A DNA stretch of 64,000 nt from Pisaster brevispinus (Eukaryota > Echinodermata > Asteroidea > Forcipulatida > Asteriidae), in contig JAMKCF010000011.1 of NCBI GenBank assembly GCA_023634235.1, positions 6,032,001-6,096,000 on the forward strand, in the 5' to 3' direction. Positions within the stretch are counted from its first letter, which is position 1. Each line of letters begins with the position of its first letter. A program made the position numbers and the translations under genes. Positions 62,000-64,000 of this stretch are shown here, in pieces. The notes under the pieces are model-generated. The model saw nothing but the letters and a program-made list of their open reading frames with translations, did not search any database and had not been told where the DNA came from.

Positions 62000-62800
62000 T
62001 GCAGACATTTGTTTAGGTGTAGATGCACTAACATATACAGTACTCGGAATCAACTTAAGAAAATTGAAATTGGTTTTAAAAAGAGCTACACGAATCCTAT
62101 TTATAGAGTGATAGTTTCTCCTGTATTTGAAAACTGTAGAAAACCAAATGAGGGTACTTAACTTGAATTTAAGTATTTGCACATTATGAAATCATAAATT
62201 AGCATAGATCTTGATGATCCACCACTGTAGAGCATAACATGGCCAAATATTAATGCGAGCAAGCCGCCACAATGCTGGCGACCAAATTCTCCCCAAACCT
62301 AAACACGATTGACGTTTAGCAACTAAAACCAAGTATTAAACAAGCCTTGCATAATGAACACAACATTTTGGCACTGTTTTGGGGGCCAGAAAAGCCAACA
62401 AACTAGAAAAGAGAATTCCACAGGTTGTAGGTTTTAGAGTTTGGACTCTACTTCCTGACTGAAGTCACTCGGACAGGTTGAACTCAACCAAATTATCTTG
62501 AAACCCAGTTTGGAAAAATGATGGCGTTCCCCGACTCCATGTTCCAACCCGTTGTGTAAGGCAGGATGATATGACCAATATGCAAGCTAGGTGTACCAAG
62601 GGCTGATTGTATTGACCAACCACAAAAAAATAATAAAAAGTATATGCTGATAGTAAATGACCCTCATCGTTTTATCCAATTTGACTCGCCACTGTCTTTT
62701 GAGGCCGTCAAGCATCATGACTTATAGAACCCTGATGATACCCTGCTAAATAAATCCACCTCGCTTATAAGAGTGGGTGCTCCTATCATGATGGATTTAT
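62000..62800. other. Downstream DNA, no feature recognised
   Basis: AT-rich, no repeat family of this window, no coding match. Confidence 0.5.
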
Positions 62801-62809
62801 AACTATTAT

Positions 62810-63270
62810 TATTATATATTTCCAATAATGAAACCAAGCATGTCTCATAAAATTAACTTAATCACTGTAGCTTGCAAGCTTGAGGAAACCTGTAAACAAG
62901 GGTACTGGCTATATGTGAGCCAGAAACACAGGGGTTAACCCCCTATTCTTCCTCGATAAGTGTTCAATCCTAATGCATGGGACCTACGGGTTAATGTCCC
63001 ACCGGAAGGACAAAGCAATGGGAGACTCTTGAACACTATAGGTGGCAGCAGACTGACTAGGTAAATTTCAATTGTTTACACTGTTCTGAGCATGCTCACA
63101 TTTCCAAGGATTGATTTACCTGGTAAGTCTGCTGCCACCTAGAGTCCCCAAAAGCACTTTAGTCAAGGACACAAGTGTCAGGAATCGAACCCACACTCTG
63201 CTGATCAGAAACACAAGAGCTTGAGTCTGGTGCTCGTAAACTGTTCAGCCACAACACGCCGCATGATAGA
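62810..63270 (-). repeat. Family-L SINE split by a MITE
   Basis: A full reverse copy from the (tta)-rich tail at about 62800 to the head at 63178-63270 (gaatcgaacccacactctgc, gagcttgagtctggtgctc). A 100-bp hairpin element sits inside at about 63042-63146. Confidence 0.8.
63042..63146. mobile_element. Hairpin MITE inside a SINE
   Basis: Inverted arms: left taggtggcagcagactgac, right ggtaagtctgctgccaccta, followed inward by aggtaaat / atttacct. Total about 100 bp with a short spacer. No coding capacity. Confidence 0.75.
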
Positions 63271-64000
63271 ATCATGAACGCTTTATAAAAAGAGACAGTA
63301 ATGCTTGATAGCCTTACTTATAAGTGATGGTTGGGGGCGAATCGGCTGCATACTGGTAGGACTTCATCCATTCCCATCATATTGATCGGAATAACTGGGT
63401 ATGTTTTGTGTTACTTACTTACAAGTATGTATATAATTTGGAATACATAAATACAGTATGAAAATTGCATAACTGCTTTATACAAAAGGTGTGAGGGTGA
63501 TAATTTTTTTTTTCATCGGTTAAAATGATTATTGTACTGCATAACGACTGAAATTGTATTCACCTGCGTTAAGCTCAAAGTCTATCCCTGTGATCTGGTT
63601 GACGGTCGAGGCTTACTGTTTGCAAAAGCTCACCCCTAAACTATGTGACACTGTCATTAAACTGAGGACTTGAACACCTCTCGTCGGTATTTTGAGAGAA
63701 AACAAATCTCAAATGACATGTAATGCAGAACAGCCTTTCCGGCTGTTCGTTGCTGTACATCACTCGAGCTTTAGCTGGTAACCTTCCAAGAAAACTTTGA
63801 GAAATAACCAATGATGTACCCAACTCTTAAAGCAATTGCATGTACTTCTTGTTTCTTTTGTTAAATCTTTTTGTATTGTTTAAGAAGTTAATGATAAAGT
63901 GGGAGATGAATTTTTGCGAGGTTAAATATATATTTTACAACTTATGGTGTTTGTTTAAATCAAGCTAAAATTAGTTTATGGGCGTTGGATTATTGGGCTA
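63271..64000. other. Downstream DNA, no feature recognised
   Basis: AT-rich; no repeat family and no coding match seen up to the window's end. Confidence 0.5.

Larger units (their letters stand above)
59340..62000 (+). other. Probable SNX27 3' UTR and downstream flank
   Basis: No coding sequence is recognised after the TGA. An ATTAAA lies near 60684 and an A-rich AATAAA cluster at 61929-61947. Either could end the transcript, but the second may just be a retroposon A-tail. The region carries repeats listed separately (59943-60051, 60216-60398, 60761-60908, 61262-61490). Confidence 0.4.

Overview
The window is eukaryotic genomic DNA, AT-rich, with long introns and a very dense load of short non-autonomous repeats. 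I recognise one protein-coding gene, on the plus strand: a sorting nexin 27 (SNX27) orthologue. Twelve coding exons lie between 32542 and 59339. All have GT-AG splice sites, and the joined reading frame stays open for 505 complete codons to a TGA. The translation runs in SNX27 order: the end of a PDZ domain, a PX domain, then an atypical FERM module with F1, F2 and F3 lobes. The first exon (N-terminus and first two-thirds of the PDZ domain) is not visible, so the gene probably starts upstream of the window and bases 1-32541 are most likely its first intron. The organism is probably a marine invertebrate deuterostome, perhaps an echinoderm. I base this on the protein's similarity to vertebrate SNX27 and on the style of the tRNA-derived SINEs and palindromic repeats; I cannot name the species.

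Layout. 1-32.5 kb: intron 1 (or intron plus intergenic DNA), made of tRNA-derived SINEs, foldback/MITE-like elements, minisatellites and a few non-repetitive GC-richer islands that could be regulatory. 32.5-37.8 kb: end of PDZ, PX, the PX-FERM link and a 30-nt microexon. 37.8-44.6 kb: a 6.8 kb intron full of repeats. 44.6-57.5 kb: F1, F2 and F3 FERM exons, with repeats in each intron. 59262-59339: last coding exon. 59340-64000: 3' UTR and downstream DNA with more repeats; I found no second gene.

At least fifteen repeat families recur within the window. Four have tRNA-like heads with A and B boxes, including one that resembles tRNA-Leu(CAA). The most abundant family is a roughly 200-bp palindrome bounded by 'cccaatttcatagagctgc' and its complement, with some 18 copies. 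Others are typical MITEs: a TTAA-flanked piggyBac-like element, a CAGGCCTG-ended family, a 430-bp element with arms of about 65 bp, and several foldbacks. Several nested insertions give relative ages.

The most interesting protein-level points are the in-frame 30-nt microexon in an extended PX-FERM linker, a Glu/Asp tract just after the F3 lobe, and a C-terminus ending Glu-Asp-Asp-Leu that resembles the Retriever-binding tail of the paralogue SNX17. I saw no operons, CRISPR arrays, viral genes or other dedicated new system.
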